Assembly (NCBI GenBank): GCA_964352225.1 | Contig: CAYGRM010000298.1 | Coordinates: 1 to 8,551 of the forward strand | Source: CAJQQY01 sp964352225 | GTDB lineage: Bacteria > Bacteroidota > Bacteroidia > Chitinophagales > Saprospiraceae | Reading direction: 5' to 3' | Length of the DNA: 8,551 bases | Part shown: positions 6,207-8,551 of the stretch, piece by piece | Layout: each line of letters opens with the position of its first letter | Numbering within the stretch: the first letter of the stretch is position 1 | Notes under the pieces: generated by a model | The model's database searches: none | The model's input: the letters and a program-made list of their open reading frames with translations, nothing else | Told to the model about the DNA's origin: nothing | Made by a program: the position numbers and the translations under genes

Positions 6207-7022
6207 ATGATTATCAAAGACTTAGATATAAAAATAAAGTCAACTATTTCTAGATTAGATTGGACTCAGACCGTTTTCGCGGAGCATTTAGATATTTCAA
6301 AAAGGAGTCTGAATAATATGATTGAAACGAAAGAGGTAGTAAAACTTGATACCTTTATCAAATTATGCAAGGTATTAGAACTATCTCCAGCTTATTTATT
6401 ATCCGAATCGACAAATAGTCAATATGAAGACTCTCAAAACTTAGACAAGCAACGAATACTAATGGAGATAGAATTTAAAAACTTAAAAAATGAAATTGAA
6501 AAAAAAGCATTTGTAGTGCCTTATAAATCTAATCAATCATTTAAAACCATTTTTACTAATAAGATTTTGGAATTCGAGCTAAAAAATTTCATGAATATTC
6601 ATTTCCCTCATTACAACTATTCAAACCAAGAGATCAAAATATTTCACCCTACAAAAGACTTACTTAATATATATTACTCAAATATCGTAGAGGAAGGAGA
6701 TATCTTATTTTGTTCAAAAGTAGAAGATATAAGTACACTTCCAGAGGATATCCCTTTATTTGGGCTTAAAGAAGAGTCGATTTATGTTTCATTAAATAGT
6801 GAGGCAGGTAGAACAATTTCTAAAGTAAGTCTAGATCAAAGTAAAGAAAATATAAATTTTTATATGGCTGCTACTTTTATGAGACAAGTAACGGAAACTA
6901 TATCATATACCCTTCCCAAGGATAAAGTATATGAAATTTGGAAATTAGAAGTTTTAGTTAAATCCCCATCAACAGAATCTTTAGATGGAATCTATTGTGA
7001 GGAGTTAAAGGTCTTTAAATAA
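6207..7022 (+). CDS. XRE-type repressor with S24-like C-terminal domain lacking the catalytic serine
   Basis: The chosen ATG at 6207 gives 271 residues. A longer reading from a TTG at 6111 would run through both operators and promoters and adds a non-homologous-looking N-terminus, so it is rejected. An HTH of the XRE/Cro type spans about residues 16-66 (TVFAEHLDISKRSLNNMI, then FIKLCKVLELSPAYLL). A charged, probably helical linker covers about 78-101. The C-terminal half (about 143-251) has the rhythm of S24/LexA-like repressors: a VEEGDILF strand, then SIYVSL, GRTISKVS and a closing VYEIWKLEV strand. The usual SM dipeptide eight residues before the GD is missing (a Tyr sits at that place), so self-cleavage is doubtful. 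Expected role: bind the TGCA-N6-TGCA operators, repress the replication operon and regulate itself. The leader AAACATAAAACA is A-rich. The S24 assignment is by pattern only. Confidence 0.8.
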   Translation: MIIKDLDIKIKSTISRLDWTQTVFAEHLDISKRSLNNMIETKEVVKLDTFIKLCKVLELSPAYLLSESTNSQYEDSQNLDKQRILMEIEFKNLKNEIEKKAFVVPYKSNQSFKTIFTNKILEFELKNFMNIHFPHYNYSNQEIKIFHPTKDLLNIYYSNIVEEGDILFCSKVEDISTLPEDIPLFGLKEESIYVSLNSEAGRTISKVSLDQSKENINFYMAATFMRQVTETISYTLPKDKVYEIWKLEVLVKSPSTESLDGIYCEELKVFK

Positions 7023-7032
7023 TTTTATTTAA
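7015..7032. terminator. AT-only inverted repeat between convergent genes
   Basis: TTAAATAA (7015-7022) and TTATTTAA (7025-7032) are perfect arms around a 2-base centre. They overlap the repressor's stop codon, and the convergent GIY-YIG gene ends 15 bases further on. This could be a weak bidirectional terminator. With no G/C pairs and no strong T-run the evidence is slim. Confidence 0.3.
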
Positions 7033-7047
7033 CAATTTTATGCTGTG

Positions 7048-7701
7048 TTAGCTGCTGTGTTCTTTTCTTTCTCTAATTTTTCTCAATCGTGACGAAATAG
7101 CTCCTTTATTTCTTCCTACAATTTCTCCAATTTCTTTTGCTGTTTTTCCTTGATTAAACAATTCCACTATGTTTCTTTCTTCCTCTTCATCCCAAGGTCG
7201 ATAAGCATTTTGATGTGTATTTCGTATCTCTGAAATCGAATACGCTTTTTGAGGTTTATCCGATTTTCTTTTTTCTCTTGAATTGTAAATCGGTTTTAAT
7301 TTCTCCACCAATCTTTCTTCAAGTTCTTTTCGTCCAATCTTTACCACAATGGCTGAAACTTCAAAATTGTCTTCAAATATCCTGTTCAATTCTTCTTCTA
7401 ATTTGATTGGGAATTTTTTACTTGCTGTTCCTACTTCATATCCTTCTTTATCTGAAAACCTTTTATTTCCAATTGTCCGTCTCAATGAATGATTTCGAGT
7501 GTCAAGTAAATCTTTCATTCTTTTCCTAATACTTCCTGTTTCTCCGATGTAGCAGATTTCCCCTTCTTCTCTTATCACATAAACTCCCGCATCTGTATCA
7601 AAAGTCATCAGCCAATCTTTTGAAAATTCGAATAATTTCCAATTTCCGTCAATTATTTCTCTTTCTAATCTGGATAAATATTTTTCTATTTTGTCATCCA
7701 T
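7048..7701 (-). CDS. GIY-YIG nuclease with C-terminal SANT/Myb-like HTH
   Basis: This 217-residue protein has a GIY-YIG endonuclease core at about residues 36-140: GVY (39-41), CYIGET (50-55, the YIG part), R61 at the conserved arginine position, and the distal motif with E128 as the likely metal-binding glutamate and PIYN ending in N140. A basic linker follows. Residues 168-210 form a SANT/Myb-like or sigma-like helix-turn-helix (PWDEEEERNIVELF, then GKTAKEIGEIVGRNKGAISSRL), which should give DNA binding. The combination suggests a DNA-cleaving enzyme with its own targeting domain, as in homing, restriction-like or repair roles; which one cannot be read here. It starts 11 bases after the membrane-protein gene, so the two probably form an operon. 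The convergent repressor ends 25 bases past its stop. The ATG has an A-rich leader. Confidence 0.87.
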   Translation of the reverse strand: MDDKIEKYLSRLEREIIDGNWKLFEFSKDWLMTFDTDAGVYVIREEGEICYIGETGSIRKRMKDLLDTRNHSLRRTIGNKRFSDKEGYEVGTASKKFPIKLEEELNRIFEDNFEVSAIVVKIGRKELEERLVEKLKPIYNSREKRKSDKPQKAYSISEIRNTHQNAYRPWDEEEERNIVELFNQGKTAKEIGEIVGRNKGAISSRLRKIRERKEHSS

Positions 7702-7712
7702 TTCAGTTGGTT

Positions 7713-8282
7713 TTATTCAGTTAACAATCTTCCAAACCACTCACAACTCCTTTTCTTTATAAATTTCTTTTTATAGATGTCTTCATATTCGATTTCGACA
7801 GTTAATCCTCTTAACTCTTGCCTCAAATCAGTTCTGAATTTTTCTTCCAATTGTTTGTGTTCATCATCAAATTCCATTTCTATTAGGAAAAGTTTGTCTC
7901 CTGCTGGAATCGTGAATACATCAACATGTTCTACAAAATCACTCCAAGATAATTCATCTGGTTGTTGAGGAAGCCAATCAACTAAATTTGATTTCGTTTC
8001 CCTCTTTTTGAATAAGCCTTTTGTTTCATTCGTTTTATATACTTTCAACTTTTTGATTATCAATGAACCAATTCCAACATTCCTTATATCTACCGAAATA
8101 TATTCTTCTCTATCATTGAACTTTATTAGGGCTATCGGTTGAACAGATTTCTTATTATGTCGAATTTTCGCCGCTGCAAAAATCATGCTTACAGTAACAG
8201 CTACAATTGAAATTATCAATGAACATAAAGCTATTATTGTATTCGGTTCTGCAAGTATTTTTTTTAGTAATTCCTCAATCAT
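7713..8282 (-). CDS. Membrane-anchored protein of unknown function
   Basis: This 189-residue protein has one hydrophobic helix at about 15-38 (IIALCSLIISIVAVTVSMIF) followed by a positive stretch (KIRHNKKS), so the large C-terminal part would face the cytoplasm by the positive-inside rule. That part (about 47-189) alternates short beta-like strands (ISVDIRNVGIGSLIIKKLKVY, LFLIEMEF, LTVEIEY), suggesting an immunoglobulin-like beta sandwich. I recall similar 'one helix plus beta domain' proteins as uncharacterised accessory genes in many bacteria, but cannot name a family. It is upstream of the GIY-YIG gene by 11 bases. Its ATG overlaps the stop of a possible 21-codon ORF. Function unknown. Confidence 0.78.
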   Translation of the reverse strand: MIEELLKKILAEPNTIIALCSLIISIVAVTVSMIFAAAKIRHNKKSVQPIALIKFNDREEYISVDIRNVGIGSLIIKKLKVYKTNETKGLFKKRETKSNLVDWLPQQPDELSWSDFVEHVDVFTIPAGDKLFLIEMEFDDEHKQLEEKFRTDLRQELRGLTVEIEYEDIYKKKFIKKRSCEWFGRLLTE

Positions 8283-8344
8283 TGAGTTGCATTTCGATTG
8301 TAATTGGTTTTTTGTTTTTTTTCTTCATTCTGACTAACGTTCAT
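8279..8344 (-). CDS. Possible 21-codon leader ORF before the membrane protein
   Basis: An ATG (8344-8342) opens 21 codons, encoding MNVSQNEEKKQKTNYNRNATQ. It ends at TGA (8281-8279), which overlaps the next gene's ATG as ATGA. An AAGGAG lies only two bases before the ATG, closer than usual for a working Shine-Dalgarno site and uncommon in this kind of genome. The polar, Lys/Asn-rich peptide has no recognisable domain. It may be a coupling leader or chance; the overlap is the main argument. Confidence 0.28.
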   Translation of the reverse strand: MNVSQNEEKKQKTNYNRNATQ

Positions 8345-8409
8345 AACTCCTTGATTATCAATGTCATCATTTTAACATTTAACTTCTTTTCTAATGATTT
8401 TTTTAATTG

Positions 8410-8421
8410 GCAAACGTTTGC
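8410..8421. promoter_or_regulatory. Perfect 12-bp palindrome GCAAACGTTTGC
   Basis: A perfect palindrome lies 66 bases upstream of the possible leader ORF and about 128 bases upstream of the membrane protein's ATG. On the minus strand it contains AACGTTTG, one base off the TAnnTTTG pattern. It could be an operator or part of the promoter for the membrane protein / GIY-YIG pair. Confidence 0.4.
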
Positions 8422-8447
8422 TCTCTTAATTAATTCTATTTTTTTAT

Positions 8448-8510
8448 AGAGGAATGGACGTTCCCGTATATGCGCCGTGCCGACCGAATGGGAGGGATGG
8501 ACGTATATAC
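8448..8510. repeat. GC-rich block with imperfect 14-bp direct repeat
   Basis: AGAGGAATGGACGT (8448-8461) and GGAGGGATGGACGT (8491-8504) match at 12 of 14 bases, 43 bp apart. Both lie close to a TATAT-containing element (CGTATATG at 8465-8472, CGTATATA at 8502-8509). Bases 8451-8510 are about 57% G+C by hand count, against clearly AT-rich surroundings. No protein frame is credible. It looks like an intergenic repeat or a cassette or element boundary; I have an impression of similar motifs between accessory genes in Bacteroidota, not verified. Confidence 0.45.
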
Positions 8511-8551
8511 TTTGTTCATTACCATAAAGTTAAGTAAAGCTGACAAAAAAA

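Noticed and set aside
8207..8449. Plus-strand frame of 80 hydrophobic codons at the right side
   Set aside because: It overlaps the antisense of the membrane protein's start and T-rich leader; the hydrophobicity follows from T-rich DNA.
8331..8551. Integron attC site at the right edge
   Set aside because: I could not find matched core sites and a foldable stem of attC type; only a direct repeat is supported.

Overview
The window is AT-rich and looks like an accessory region, a mobile replicon or integrated element, of a member of the Bacteroidota. Four observations support this host. Most start codons are preceded by A-rich leaders without a Shine-Dalgarno motif. A promoter with the Bacteroidota-type TTTG / TAnnTTTG elements can be read in the control region near 6130-6190. 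A small CX2C...CX3C zinc-ribbon protein at 2132-2500 is of a type I recall as common in Bacteroidota genomes. The overall composition also fits. No rRNA, tRNA, integrase, transposase or virion gene is visible, so the element's type (satellite, plasmid, integrative element or prophage remnant) and its ends cannot be fixed from this sequence alone.

Layout from left to right. A large unrecognised + strand gene enters from the left edge and ends at 1817. It converges on a two-gene minus-strand unit (zinc-ribbon protein, then a one-pass membrane protein) whose reading frames overlap by 4 bases. A 487-base noncoding stretch (2501-2987) follows. It holds stacked palindromes, a three-arm inverted repeat, four copies of an 11-bp iteron-like element in alternating orientation, a 7-bp-arm hairpin and a 28-bp pure A/T run. 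It lies directly behind the stop codon of a 922-residue minus-strand protein that fuses a DnaG-type primase (CHC2 zinc finger plus TOPRIM) to a D5/DUF5906-like superfamily 3 helicase. I read 2501-2987 as a candidate replication origin served by that protein.

Upstream of the primase-helicase, and probably in the same operon, is a 96-residue HTH regulator (5785-6075). Diverging from it is a 271-residue XRE-type repressor (start 6207) whose C-terminal half resembles an S24/LexA-like fold without a recognisable catalytic serine. The 131-base space between them contains two copies of TGCA-N6-TGCA exactly 33 bp apart. One copy overlaps the apparent promoter of the HTH/primase operon; the other covers the -7 element of the repressor gene. 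This is the arrangement of a compact lysogeny-style switch controlling replication of the element.

To the right, a minus-strand pair encodes a membrane-anchored protein of unknown function and a GIY-YIG nuclease with a C-terminal SANT/Myb-like HTH. It may be preceded by a 21-codon leader ORF. The right edge carries a short block of clearly higher GC with an imperfect 14-bp direct repeat, which may be an interspersed repeat or a cassette boundary. The best candidate for an undescribed system is the switch, primase-helicase and iteron origin taken together.
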